A stretch of DNA of 64,000 nt, taken from an uncultured bacterium. GTDB lineage: Bacteria > Cyanobacteriota > Vampirovibrionia > Gastranaerophilales > Gastranaerophilaceae. Under the pieces are notes generated by a model that was not told the origin of the DNA, did not search any database, and worked only from the letters and a program-made list of their open reading frames with translations. Positions 7,707 to 16,012 of this stretch are shown piece by piece (position 1 is the first letter of the stretch; each line of letters starts with the position of its first letter). Both the position numbers and the translations under genes were made by a program. Location: contig CACYUI010000013.1 in assembly GCA_902777605.1 (NCBI GenBank), positions 1 through 64,000 on the forward strand, written 5' to 3'.

Positions 7707-8576
7707 TTAGCCAATTAATTCTTTCAAATAGTTAGGCAGTGCAAATCTTGCTTCGTGGTACTCCTTGTTATAAATTTTGCAAGTCTTTGTAATAGCATTT
7801 CCTCTTCTTTCATCCCAGTAAGAAAGCGGTTTTACTGTTTCGGAACAGAATGCCCAAGCCCAATATCCACCGGGATATGTTGGAATGTTAGAGGTGTAAG
7901 TAGAAACTATAGGGAAAACTCTTTTTAATTGTGTATACATTTTTTTTATTTCTTCCCTATTCGTAAATGGTGATTCTGATTGAGCAACCATTATACCGCC
8001 TTCTTTAAGTGACTTTTTGACATTTGTATAGAATTCATCAGTAAACAAACCTTCTCCGGGACCCATCGGGTCAGTAGAGTCAATAAGCACTATATCAAAC
8101 ATTTTTTCTTTGTCTTTAATGTATTCGATAGCATCTTGCACAAGTATTTCACATTTTGGATTATCAAGCTCGCAAGCGATTGTCGGCAGGTATTTTTTGC
8201 AAGCATCAATAACCATACCATCAATTTCACATAAAACAACTTTTTCTACTGTGTCGTGCTTAAGAACTTCTCTAACAGTTCCGCCGTCACCGCCACCTAT
8301 AACAAGAACGGTTTTCGGGCATTTGTGAGTCATCATTGGAATGTGCGCAATCATTTCGTGATAATGAAATTCATCACCTTCCGTTGTCATCATTAAGTCA
8401 TCGAGAGTCAGAACTCTTCCGAGAGTAGAATCGGTGCTGAAAATTTCTACTTTTTGAAATGGTGATTTATCAGAAAACAAAACCTCTTTTGTTTTTATTG
8501 CAATTCCGTATCCCCCCGGGGTAATTTCTTTATACAATTCTTCTCTGTCGTCTATACCTTGTAAAACCCTTACCAT
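7707..8576 (-). CDS. speE: Spermidine synthase (polyamine aminopropyltransferase)
   Basis: The enzyme transfers aminopropyl from decarboxylated SAM to putrescine, giving spermidine and methylthioadenosine. The Rossmann motif VIGGGDGGTVREVLKH (residues about 92-107) and the acidic VLIDSTDPMGPGEGLF block with the catalytic Asp are intact. The 289-residue length is normal. Its ATG follows the HIT-gene stop directly (no gap), with GGAGG inside the end of that gene, so the two are co-transcribed and probably coupled. The methylthioadenosine by-product can feed the mtnA step encoded at 48.5 kb. Confidence 0.95.
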   Translation of the reverse strand: MVRVLQGIDDREELYKEITPGGYGIAIKTKEVLFSDKSPFQKVEIFSTDSTLGRVLTLDDLMMTTEGDEFHYHEMIAHIPMMTHKCPKTVLVIGGGDGGTVREVLKHDTVEKVVLCEIDGMVIDACKKYLPTIACELDNPKCEILVQDAIEYIKDKEKMFDIVLIDSTDPMGPGEGLFTDEFYTNVKKSLKEGGIMVAQSESPFTNREEIKKMYTQLKRVFPIVSTYTSNIPTYPGGYWAWAFCSETVKPLSYWDERRGNAITKTCKIYNKEYHEARFALPNYLKELIG

Positions 8577-8894
8577 TTATTTTATTCCTCCGCTAAGTAT
8601 GTGTATATGCAGGTGAAAAACTTCCTGCCCTGCCTCTTTCCCTGTATTTATAACAGTTCTATATGATTTAATACCTTCTTTTTTTGTAACTTCTTTTACT
8701 GTCATCATAAGCTTTCCAAGAAGTTTTTCGTCATCTGTTTCGTTAAGTGACTCAACATGCACTCTCGGTACAACAAGTAGGTGAATATCAGCTTTCGGGT
8801 TAATATCTTTGAATACAACAGCATACTCATTTTCGTATACAAATTCTGTTCCAAAATCACCATTAATTATTTTACAAAATATACAATCACTCAT
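8577..8894 (-). CDS. HIT family nucleotide hydrolase (HinT-like)
   Basis: This 105-residue histidine-triad protein ends with the active-site pattern FHLHIHIL (His-x-His-x-His). It starts with CIFCKI-NGD as in HinT-like phosphoramidases that hydrolyse AMP conjugates. The ribosome-binding site is GAGGAAA. It is the first gene of a two-gene unit with speE. The cellular substrate cannot be told from sequence. Confidence 0.93.
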   Translation of the reverse strand: MSDCIFCKIINGDFGTEFVYENEYAVVFKDINPKADIHLLVVPRVHVESLNETDDEKLLGKLMMTVKEVTKKEGIKSYRTVINTGKEAGQEVFHLHIHILSGGIK

Positions 8895-8960
8895 TTTTAT
8901 TTCCTCAAACTTAAAATGTCATATTTAACCTTAAGAACTTCCAATTCGCTAAACTTCCAA

Positions 8961-9545
8961 TTACCCCTGCTTCTTGTATTTAGAAAGAACAGTATTTTTA
9001 ATACTGTCGTTTCTTGAATGCAGTGCTCTTACTAAAGCTTCCTCATCAACAGTGGCGCCTGCGTTTACAAGAGAAGTTACCATTTCTGCATTACGCTTTT
9101 TTATAGCATAGTTTAGAGGTGCAATACCCCATGAAACTTCGTTCACTCTTGCTCCGTTCCAGATAAGAACTTTAACTGTATCAGAATTTTTGCTTGCAAT
9201 TGCAGCATTCAATAAGCTTCTGCCCTTGAAATTTGTATTCGGGCTAACCCCTGCTTTCAAAAGCTGTTCTACGACTTTTGGCTGTTTTCTTGCTATTGCA
9301 AAATATATTGCAGGAAGTTTCATGTTAGTAGTATTCGGATCCATTCCTGTTTTAAGAAAAAGGTCTACACATTCTGTATTACCATCACCGATAGCTTCAA
9401 AAAATCCGTTTACTGTGTAGTTGTAGTTGCTTGAAATAATTTGTTTTATTATCTGCTCTTTTGGTGTCAAATCATCGTCAGCATTTGCTGCACTAACACA
9501 AAATATAAGCATTGATAATAAACATAGTGCAAAAAGTTTTTTCAT
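8961..9545 (-). CDS. Secreted ankyrin-repeat protein
   Basis: A Sec signal peptide (MKKLFALCLLSMLIFCVSA, then ANADDD) precedes three to four ankyrin repeats. Examples are GNTECVDLFLKTGMDPNT, KQPKVVEQLLKAGVSPNT and KNSDTVKVLIWNGARVNE, followed by a degenerate last repeat. The mature protein should be periplasmic or extracytoplasmic and mediate protein contacts. I start at the ATG at 9545 because it has GGAGG 7 nt upstream and opens directly with the signal peptide. The longer frame from 9572 would put nine residues before it and overlap the upstream gene. The partner is unknown. Confidence 0.88.
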   Translation of the reverse strand: MKKLFALCLLSMLIFCVSAANADDDLTPKEQIIKQIISSNYNYTVNGFFEAIGDGNTECVDLFLKTGMDPNTTNMKLPAIYFAIARKQPKVVEQLLKAGVSPNTNFKGRSLLNAAIASKNSDTVKVLIWNGARVNEVSWGIAPLNYAIKKRNAEMVTSLVNAGATVDEEALVRALHSRNDSIKNTVLSKYKKQG

Positions 9546-9559
9546 AAATATCCTCCCTG

Positions 9560-9886
9560 CTATGCCACCCATTTTTTAGGGTCAAATTTTAAATCACGAA
9601 CATTCATTTGAAGAGTTTTTAAATATGGCTCAAACTTTTTCATTAAAATAACTTTGTACAAAGAAAGCTCTTGAGCTACAACCGGATTTTCGCAAGCAAT
9701 AACCATAACACCTTTTGGTAGCATGGAAAATGGCCTGGATTTACCTTTAAATTTTTCGGGTAAAATTTTGTCCCAAAAATTAAAAAGCGTAGTTCTTGTA
9801 ACAGCTTTTTTTAATTGCGGATTATCCATCATTGATTCAATGACAGTATCAATCCCCTCAAAATCAGTGTACAAGACCTTTCCCAA
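9560..9886 (-). CDS. DUF721 protein (DciA-like)
   Basis: This 108-residue protein shows the DUF721 layout: an N-terminal helix, FWDKILPEKFKGKSRPFSM, then GVMVIACENPVVAQELSLYK and a terminal helix. The family includes DciA, the ancestral loader or operator of the replicative helicase, and cyanobacterial relatives exist. Function is inferred from family only. The start appears to be TTG at 9886 (GAAGGAT about 10 nt upstream); ATG codons at residues 19-20 are alternatives. It is divergent from nrnA and upstream of the ankyrin gene, with a 14-nt gap to that gene's start. Confidence 0.7.
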   Translation of the reverse strand: MGKVLYTDFEGIDTVIESMMDNPQLKKAVTRTTLFNFWDKILPEKFKGKSRPFSMLPKGVMVIACENPVVAQELSLYKVILMKKFEPYLKTLQMNVRDLKFDPKKWVA

Positions 9887-9909
9887 AACTTTTAAATCCT
9901 TCTTTTTTG

Positions 9910-9918
9910 TGATATCAT
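9910..9918 (+). promoter_or_regulatory. Extended -10 for leaderless nrnA mRNA
   Basis: TGATATCAT lies 6 nt (ACCCCT) before the ATG at 9925. No Shine-Dalgarno is present in the gap. Confidence 0.65.
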
Positions 9919-9924
9919 ACCCCT

Positions 9925-10872
9925 ATGGAATGTAATTTAGATAATATCATAAAATCTTCAAAAAAGATACTATTATTATCACATATGAATCCTGACGGAG
10001 ATACATTAGGTTCTATGTGCGCAATGTATAGCATGATTTATAACAGGTTTAAGATAAAGCCTGATATGAGCGTAGTCTCAAACATTCCTTATAACTACAA
10101 ATTTTTACCGAATGTAAATAAAGCTGAACGGCATTTTGATAAATCTTTGGTTTACGATTTGGTAATATCTTTGGATGTAGCTTCTATTGAGCGAACATTA
10201 GATGCACAACACTTTTTTGATAAAGCTAAGGTTTCCGTAAACATTGACCATCACAAAACAAATCCGAAATTTGGCGATTATCAAATTATTGAACCTGAAG
10301 CAAGTTCTTGTGGTGAGGTTTTGTATAACTATTTTAAAAAGCATGACTGGAAGATTGATAAAGAATCTGCTATTTGTTTGTATGTGGCAATTATGACAGA
10401 TACAGGCAATTTCAGATTTGAAAATACTTCCTCAAATGTCTTTAGAGCAGTTGCGGATTTGGTAGATAATGGGGCAAATCCAAATGAACTTTACAAAAAC
10501 TGTTACGAAACAAAAACCAAGAACTTTGTACTTTTCCAAAACTATTGTGTAAACAAGGCAGAGTTTTTAGAAGATAATAAAATTGCTTATACAACAGTTT
10601 ACAAAAAAGATTTGGAAAAATTCTCGGCAGGAGATGATTATACAGACGGTATTGCAGAAACTTTAAGAGCAATCGAAACAACTGAAGTATCTTTTGTAGC
10701 AAAAGAAGTTGATACAAAACTTACCAAAATATCAATGAGAAGCAAAAAAACTGATGTGGCTCAAATCTGTACAAAATTTGGCGGAGGAGGACATACATTT
10801 GCCGCAGGATGCACAATCAAAGCAAGTGTAAAAGATGCAGTAAAAAAACTTTTGGACGAAATAAAACTGTGA
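9925..10872 (+). CDS. nrnA: DHH/DHHA1 phosphoesterase, NrnA-type oligoribonuclease/pAp phosphatase
   Basis: This 315-residue enzyme degrades short RNA (nanoRNA) and pAp using manganese. The DHH domain motifs are present: SHMNPDGDTLGS near residue 19, SLDVAS, NIDHHKTNPKFGDY near 111, and MTDTGNFRF. The C-terminal DHHA1 domain has the FGGGGHTFAAGC signature. It starts a three-gene overlapping operon with the YihY-like and YkgJ-like genes. Transcription is probably leaderless, since TATCAT lies exactly 6 nt before ATG. Single-stranded DNA exonuclease RecJ is excluded by its short length. Confidence 0.93.
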   Translation: MECNLDNIIKSSKKILLLSHMNPDGDTLGSMCAMYSMIYNRFKIKPDMSVVSNIPYNYKFLPNVNKAERHFDKSLVYDLVISLDVASIERTLDAQHFFDKAKVSVNIDHHKTNPKFGDYQIIEPEASSCGEVLYNYFKKHDWKIDKESAICLYVAIMTDTGNFRFENTSSNVFRAVADLVDNGANPNELYKNCYETKTKNFVLFQNYCVNKAEFLEDNKIAYTTVYKKDLEKFSAGDDYTDGIAETLRAIETTEVSFVAKEVDTKLTKISMRSKKTDVAQICTKFGGGGHTFAAGCTIKASVKDAVKKLLDEIKL

Positions 10873-11765
10873 AAAATAAAACTTTTAAAACAATAAAAAC
10901 AATAATAATCTCAATAGTAGATAATGATCTTTTCGGAATGGCAGCTGAAATGGGCTTTATGCTTGTTATAGGTTTTTTCCCGTTTATTTTATTTTTGACT
11001 GCAATCTTTGGCTGGCTTGGCAAACACTCATTTATGATACCGCTTCTGACATTTATGCATCAGGTAATTCCTGAAGATATTCTTACATTATTGCAAATTG
11101 TCATGAATGAAGTTTGGTTTTTTACAAAGGGCGGTTTGATTGCAGCTTTGGGATTCTTTATTACGGTTTTCTTATCAATGAACGCTATTGCGATAGTTGC
11201 TAAAGGGTTAAATAGAGCATACAAAATTGATGATTCAAGGTCTTTTATTTATAACAGATTACTAGCACTGGTTATGGTTTTTGTAAATGCTCTAGTTCTA
11301 TTTCTAAGTATTGATCTGATTGTATTCGGTAAAGTTATTATTCAATTTTTAACAAGGTATTTAGGTTTGACGGAGCTTGCAGGAAACATAATTTTATTTG
11401 CAAGATGGCCTGTTGCGTTTGTTGCATTGTTTATTATGGCATATTTACATTATTACATACTTCCTGATTTGAAAGGCGATGAAATACTTAGACGAAGAAG
11501 CGCGCTTCCCGGAGCTTTGTTCTTTACAATTTCATGGTTGATAGGTTCTTGGGGGTTTTCTATATATATTAATAACCTGCATACATACAACTTTGTGTAC
11601 GGGACAATTGGTGCGTTTGCAGTACTTATGATTTGGCTTTACTATACTTCTATTCTTATTCTTGTTGGCGGAGAAATCAACTCTCAGCTGCTTAGCAGAC
11701 TTGAAAGAAAAGAAGAATTGACTGAAATAAGACAGAGCAGGAATACTAATGATAACGAGATATAA
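10869..11765 (+). CDS. YihY/virulence factor BrkB family membrane protein
   Basis: The protein has about 298 residues and six hydrophobic segments, with the family blocks AAEMGFMLVIGFFPFILFLTA, LNRAYKI and the C-terminal YGTIGAFAVLMIWLYYTS followed by LVGGEINSQL. Members were once named RNase BN, but that activity belongs to another protein; their role is unknown. I choose GTG at 10869, which overlaps the nrnA stop (GTGA). The frame is open further upstream, but only inside nrnA. It overlaps the next gene by 17 nt, so the three genes are translationally linked. Confidence 0.9.
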   Translation: MKNKTFKTIKTIIISIVDNDLFGMAAEMGFMLVIGFFPFILFLTAIFGWLGKHSFMIPLLTFMHQVIPEDILTLLQIVMNEVWFFTKGGLIAALGFFITVFLSMNAIAIVAKGLNRAYKIDDSRSFIYNRLLALVMVFVNALVLFLSIDLIVFGKVIIQFLTRYLGLTELAGNIILFARWPVAFVALFIMAYLHYYILPDLKGDEILRRRSALPGALFFTISWLIGSWGFSIYINNLHTYNFVYGTIGAFAVLMIWLYYTSILILVGGEINSQLLSRLERKEELTEIRQSRNTNDNEI

Positions 11766-12306
11766 AAAATATCTTGATTTTTTGGATAGCAAGTTGCATA
11801 AAATGTTTGATAGTCAAAGACCATTTATTAAATGTAAAAGCGGCTGCTCATATTGCTGTGAAGAAGGTGAATATCCACTGTCAGAGCTGGAATTCATATG
11901 GCTGATGATGGGATACGAGGGTTTAGATCAAGATACCAAAGATAAAGTTGATGCAAATATTCAGGAATTAATTTCAAAACCCAGACAAAAAATGTATAAA
12001 TGCCCTTTTTTGATAGACAAAAAATGCTCTGTATATAATAACAGGGCAATAATTTGCAGAACCTTCGGACTTATTTCTTACGACAGTAAAGGCAAGAAGA
12101 AAGTACCGTTTTGTGTAGATAAAGATCTTAATTATGCAGAGGTTTTTGACAAAGAAAGCTCTAAAATTGTGGCTCTTGCTCCTGACGGAACTGAGCCGGT
12201 TGCTTTTAATATAGACAGGGAGTTTTTAACAAATAAAGAATTTGAGAAAGAGTTTAAAATATTCTTTGGCGATGACAAAACTCTTTATGACTGGCTTAAG
12301 GAGTAA
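11749..12306 (+). CDS. YkgJ-type cysteine cluster protein
   Basis: The 185-residue protein has the cysteine pattern of the YkgJ (CxxxCxxCC) family: KCKSGCSYCCEEGEY near residue 28, then CPFLIDKKCSVYNNRAIICR near 85. Such clusters are thought to hold zinc or an iron-sulfur cluster; the substrate is unknown. CAGGAA precedes the ATG inside the end of the upstream membrane-protein gene. It is the last gene of the nrnA operon. Confidence 0.88.
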   Translation: MITRYKKYLDFLDSKLHKMFDSQRPFIKCKSGCSYCCEEGEYPLSELEFIWLMMGYEGLDQDTKDKVDANIQELISKPRQKMYKCPFLIDKKCSVYNNRAIICRTFGLISYDSKGKKKVPFCVDKDLNYAEVFDKESSKIVALAPDGTEPVAFNIDREFLTNKEFEKEFKIFFGDDKTLYDWLKE

Positions 12307-12345
12307 AAAGTAGTAAATTGCAACTTTGCAGCTTGTAGAGTTTAC

Positions 12346-12945
12346 CTATACAACATTCTCAAATGTGCTTTTTACAGCATGGTTTTCGCTACTTTTGTAT
12401 GAATTCAATGCTTTTCCTGCATTCGAAATTTTTAAATGTCCATCATTTGTTTCTTCATACTTAGTATTAGTTTTTACTTCTTGAGCTGTTGCATTTGACT
12501 GGCAATATTCCAAATAGTTTTTATAATTAACCTTGTTCTCTGAATTTTGGCCATTAGATATATTGTACTTGTTATCTTCTTGTTTTAAATGTTGAGGTTC
12601 AAATTTTGTTCCTTTTAATTTCGGAGAAACATTTGGGATTAATTTTGAAATATAATTTATTGTGTCTTCTTCAGCTTTCATTGTACGGTAAAAAGATGCC
12701 ATTTTAGACATTTTTACCATTTCGTTGCTATTAATACCATTTGTCTTGCAGTATTCTCTGAATTCGTCGAGTGTAACAGTTCCGTCCTCATCAGTATCCA
12801 TATCCGCCATGTACATCGGTTCACCCTTTTGTGCATACTCAGCGGTTTGGTTAGCAGCATAATTATTAGTACGGTCAACTCTGTTTGTACTATTCAGCAG
12901 CAATGATTGAATATCTAATGCATTATTAACTGAAGTTATTTCCAT
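12346..12945 (-). CDS. EF-hand calcium-binding protein, non-secreted
   Basis: This 199-residue protein has one canonical 12-residue EF-hand loop, DTDEDGTVTLDE (about residues 50-61), with Asp at positions 1, 3 and 5, Gly at 6 and Glu at 12. A helix follows (FREYCKTNG). The rest is Asn/Lys-rich and unclassified, with no signal peptide or membrane segment. I start at the ATG at 12945 (AGAGGT upstream) rather than the adjacent GTG. The lone EF-hand could be structural, or may need dimerisation to bind calcium. It is monocistronic. Confidence 0.82.
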   Translation of the reverse strand: MEITSVNNALDIQSLLLNSTNRVDRTNNYAANQTAEYAQKGEPMYMADMDTDEDGTVTLDEFREYCKTNGINSNEMVKMSKMASFYRTMKAEEDTINYISKLIPNVSPKLKGTKFEPQHLKQEDNKYNISNGQNSENKVNYKNYLEYCQSNATAQEVKTNTKYEETNDGHLKISNAGKALNSYKSSENHAVKSTFENVV

Positions 12946-13055
12946 CACACACGACCTCTAATACATTTGTTATATATTAAGTATAACTCTCTTTTTAAGA
13001 ACTACAACCCTAAACTTAATAAAACTTAAACGAAATTATTACTCATTTAAACGGA

Positions 13056-14435
13056 TTAAGCTTCTTTAACAGGTTTTACTCCGCGAGTAATAGCTTCAAG
13101 TATTCGTTTAACTTTTACAATCTCTATGCCTTCAAATTTTTCTTGAATATCGTTGGCATCCGGTATAATTATGCGTTTAAATCCTAATTTTTGCGCTTCG
13201 TTAATTCTTTTTTCTATATGATTAACGGCTCTAATTTCTCCAGAAAGACCAATTTCACCAACAATTGCTGTTTGGAGGTCAAATACTACATCTCTTACGC
13301 AAGTTACAATAGCAAGTGCTATCCCTAAATCTGCAGCAGGCTCACTAACATCTATGCCGCCAATTACATTCACATAAACATCTTGTTTAGAAAGATTCAG
13401 TCCTATTCTTTTTTCAAGAACAGCTAATATTTGCAATACTCTTCCAGTATCAACACCGTTTGCAACCCTTCGTGGTGCAGGGTAAGGTGTTGTCCCGACA
13501 AGAGCCTGTATTTCGACCAAAAGCGGTCTTGTACCTTCGCTTGTTACAATAATTGTGCTCCCTGGAGTTTGGGTTTGATTATATTCTTTCAAAAACAATT
13601 GGCTTGGGTTAATTACTTCTGTTAATCCGTTTCCACCCATTTCAAAAATACCAACTTCCGATGTGTTTCCAAAACGATTTTTTATTGAGCGCAAAATCCT
13701 GTAGGACTTGTATTTATCGCCCTCAAACTGAATAACTGTATCTACCATATGCTCTAAGACTTTTGGACCGGCTATGTTTCCTTCTTTTGTAACATGCCCG
13801 ATTACTATAATAGAAACATTTTGAGATTTAGCAACTTGCATCAAAGAATTGCAACATTCTCTAATTTGAGAAACGCTTCCGGCAGAGCTTTGTATTGTTG
13901 ATGTATAAATTGCTTGAATACTATCTACAATGACCAAATCAGGTTTTAAATTGTCGATATTTCTTTTTATAAGTTCCAAATTCGTCTGGGGGTATATATA
14001 AAGATTATCTGATTTAACGCTAAGCCTTTCTGCTCTAAGTTTTACTTGACTTGCTGATTCTTCCGCTGATACATAAAGAACTTTTTTCCCGTTCTTGCAT
14101 AACTCTCCTGATGTTTGGAGTAGTATGGTTGATTTACCGATACCCGGATCTCCGGCAATAAGCACAAGTGAACCTTGAACAATACCACCTCCAAGAACTC
14201 TATCGAATTCAGAAATGTTAGTTGATAATCGTATTTCTGTATCCATTTCTATTTCAGAGAGTTTTTGAGGCGGGTAAATATCTTCTATAACGGGCAAATT
14301 TTTGTGTTCAGAACTACTATCGGCAATTTCTTCTACAAAAGAACCCCAACTGCCACATTCAGGACACTTACCTAAATATCCTGCAGTTTCATAACCACAG
14401 TTCTGACACACATATTTTGACTTGACCTTTGCCAT
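13056..14435 (-). CDS. radA: DNA repair protein RadA (Sms)
   Basis: RadA is a RecA-like branch-migration helicase used in recombinational repair. The 459-residue protein has the N-terminal zinc finger (C10, C13, C24, C27), the Walker A motif GDPGIGKST near residue 95, the KNRFG motif diagnostic of RadA, and a C-terminal Lon-protease-like (S16) domain. The start follows the LysM gene by 6 nt, so the two form an operon. No proteolytic activity is expected for the Lon-like domain in this family. Confidence 0.97.
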   Translation of the reverse strand: MAKVKSKYVCQNCGYETAGYLGKCPECGSWGSFVEEIADSSSEHKNLPVIEDIYPPQKLSEIEMDTEIRLSTNISEFDRVLGGGIVQGSLVLIAGDPGIGKSTILLQTSGELCKNGKKVLYVSAEESASQVKLRAERLSVKSDNLYIYPQTNLELIKRNIDNLKPDLVIVDSIQAIYTSTIQSSAGSVSQIRECCNSLMQVAKSQNVSIIVIGHVTKEGNIAGPKVLEHMVDTVIQFEGDKYKSYRILRSIKNRFGNTSEVGIFEMGGNGLTEVINPSQLFLKEYNQTQTPGSTIIVTSEGTRPLLVEIQALVGTTPYPAPRRVANGVDTGRVLQILAVLEKRIGLNLSKQDVYVNVIGGIDVSEPAADLGIALAIVTCVRDVVFDLQTAIVGEIGLSGEIRAVNHIEKRINEAQKLGFKRIIIPDANDIQEKFEGIEIVKVKRILEAITRGVKPVKEA

Positions 14436-14441
14436 AAATGA

Positions 14442-15008
14442 TTAATTAATACCTTTATTCATAGGTATTACAAGCTTTTGACCTATTGACAAGGCATTTG
14501 GATTCGCCATTTTATTAGCTTCTTGAATAGCATTAACCTTGTTCATATCAAAAGAACCATAAAATCTGATAACTATACTTTCTAAAGTATCGCCTTCTTT
14601 TACAATATATTCCTCGTTAGACATTACAACCGGAGTAATTTTTTTGTTAGAAGCCGTGTCTGCAGGAACAAATCTAAACTTGCCGGTTCCGGTAGATTGA
14701 GGTTTTGGTGCGACAATAGTATCATCTTTCGGAGTAGAAAGATTAATAAGTATACTTATAAAAGTAGTAATAAGCAAAGTTACAATAACACCACAAATCA
14801 AACCTGTAACAAAATATACTTGCGGAGCTTTTTCGTTTTTTTGTGGTTTCACACCAAAAGACTGCCAAAGAGCATCAAGCTCTTTTGTTTTTAGCTGTGA
14901 TCTATAAAAATCTTCATCTTGGTGAGCTCTGTTATATCTGTTTAGAGCCTCCATCATCGCAACTTTTTCTCTTGTAATATTTGATCTTCTGAGTGTTGTG
15001 CTTTTCAT
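14442..15008 (-). CDS. Membrane-anchored LysM protein
   Basis: The 188-residue protein has an N-terminal cytoplasmic part of about 65 residues, one transmembrane helix at about 66-90 (VTGLICGVIVTLLITTFISI), a Thr/Pro/Lys linker, and a C-terminal LysM domain (EEYIVKEGDTLESIVIRFYG to GQKLVIPM). It probably tethers the membrane to peptidoglycan. The ribosome-binding site is GAGGAAG. It precedes radA by 6 nt; the functional link to repair is unclear. A CTTTACAAA word lies in its upstream region near 15075. Confidence 0.9.
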   Translation of the reverse strand: MKSTTLRRSNITREKVAMMEALNRYNRAHQDEDFYRSQLKTKELDALWQSFGVKPQKNEKAPQVYFVTGLICGVIVTLLITTFISILINLSTPKDDTIVAPKPQSTGTGKFRFVPADTASNKKITPVVMSNEEYIVKEGDTLESIVIRFYGSFDMNKVNAIQEANKMANPNALSIGQKLVIPMNKGIN

Positions 15009-15111
15009 ACTTCCTCACAATTTTGGTACAAAACCCTAACTATATATAAAAATTATCACAAAATGACACAAGGCGCAAATTTGTAAAGATTTGTATTAAG
15101 ATTTGTTAATA

Positions 15112-15966
15112 TTAGCAGTTGCAATAATCTTTTAATTTAGGATTTTTTCTAAACCAAGTCAGCTGCCGTTTTGCATAGTTTCTTGAATGTTGCTTTAGTT
15201 TATCCAAGGCTTCATCTAATGTCGATTGACCGTCTAAAAAAGTCAAAATTTCTTGATATCCTATTGTGCATACAAAATTTTTGATTCTTCCATGCTTTGC
15301 CAAGAGCGACCTTGTTTCTTCTACAATACCCAGTTCGACCATTGTATCGACTCTTTTATTTATTCTGTTGTAAAGTTCTTCTCTTGATTTAATAACAGGC
15401 ATAACCCAATCAACATCATATTCGGGTTCTTTTAGGAGTGATAGTTCGGATAATGGTTTTTTTAAAGTTTTTATCATTTCTAAAGCTCTGACTATTCTTC
15501 TTTTGTTTCCGTCTTTTACTCTTTCATATGTCAAAAAATCTAAATGTTTAAGTTCTTGTAATAACTCTTCTCTGTCCTTTTTATCGAGTTCTTCTCTTAG
15601 TTCATAATTAGTTTCTACTTCAGGAAGATTGTAATTTTCCAAAAGAACTCGAAAATACAATCCTGTACCGCCGGCTATTATTGGAAGCTTGCCTTTTGCA
15701 AGAATTTCTTCTATTGCTAATTTAGCATCTTTCATCCAATCTCCTGCAGAGTAATCAAATTCCGGTTCAACAATATCAATTAGATGGTGTTTTATTCCCT
15801 GCATTTCTTCTGTTGTTGGTTTTGCAGCCGCAATATTAAAACCCTTATAAACAAGCCTTGAGTCAGCAGAAATAACCTCGCCGTTATATTTTTGTGCAAG
15901 TTCTATTGCCAATTTTGTTTTTCCGCTTGCAGTAGGGCCTGCAACTGCTATTACTTTAGGTTTCAT
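15112..15966 (-). CDS. miaA: tRNA dimethylallyltransferase
   Basis: MiaA adds the dimethylallyl group to A37 of tRNAs that read codons starting with U. The P-loop GPTASGKT near residue 10, the ISADSRLVYKG block and the RRIVRALEM segment are present. Its 284 residues are slightly short for the family. The C-terminus ends in DYCNC. No Shine-Dalgarno is seen; TAGAAT lies 7 nt before the ATG, so this may be another leaderless or near-leaderless message. It is divergent from the TPR/NHL gene at 16013. Confidence 0.95.
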   Translation of the reverse strand: MKPKVIAVAGPTASGKTKLAIELAQKYNGEVISADSRLVYKGFNIAAAKPTTEEMQGIKHHLIDIVEPEFDYSAGDWMKDAKLAIEEILAKGKLPIIAGGTGLYFRVLLENYNLPEVETNYELREELDKKDREELLQELKHLDFLTYERVKDGNKRRIVRALEMIKTLKKPLSELSLLKEPEYDVDWVMPVIKSREELYNRINKRVDTMVELGIVEETRSLLAKHGRIKNFVCTIGYQEILTFLDGQSTLDEALDKLKQHSRNYAKRQLTWFRKNPKLKDYCNC

Positions 15967-15993
15967 AATATTAATTCTACCCTAAAATTAAAA

Positions 15994-16012
15994 ACTGTGA
16001 TATAATCACAGT
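15994..16012 (+). promoter_or_regulatory. Palindrome over a -10 box, abutting a start codon
   Basis: ACTGTGAT-ATA-ATCACAGT is a perfect 8-bp inverted repeat. It contains TGATATAAT (15998-16006, an extended -10) and ends on the base before the ATG at 16013. The arrangement fits either an operator that blocks RNA polymerase or chance overlap with a leaderless promoter. Confidence 0.6.

Noticed and set aside
11749-12306. Radical SAM enzyme assignment for the cysteine-rich protein
   Set aside because: The CxxxCxxC spacing with SAM-binding motifs is missing; the pattern fits the YkgJ cluster family.
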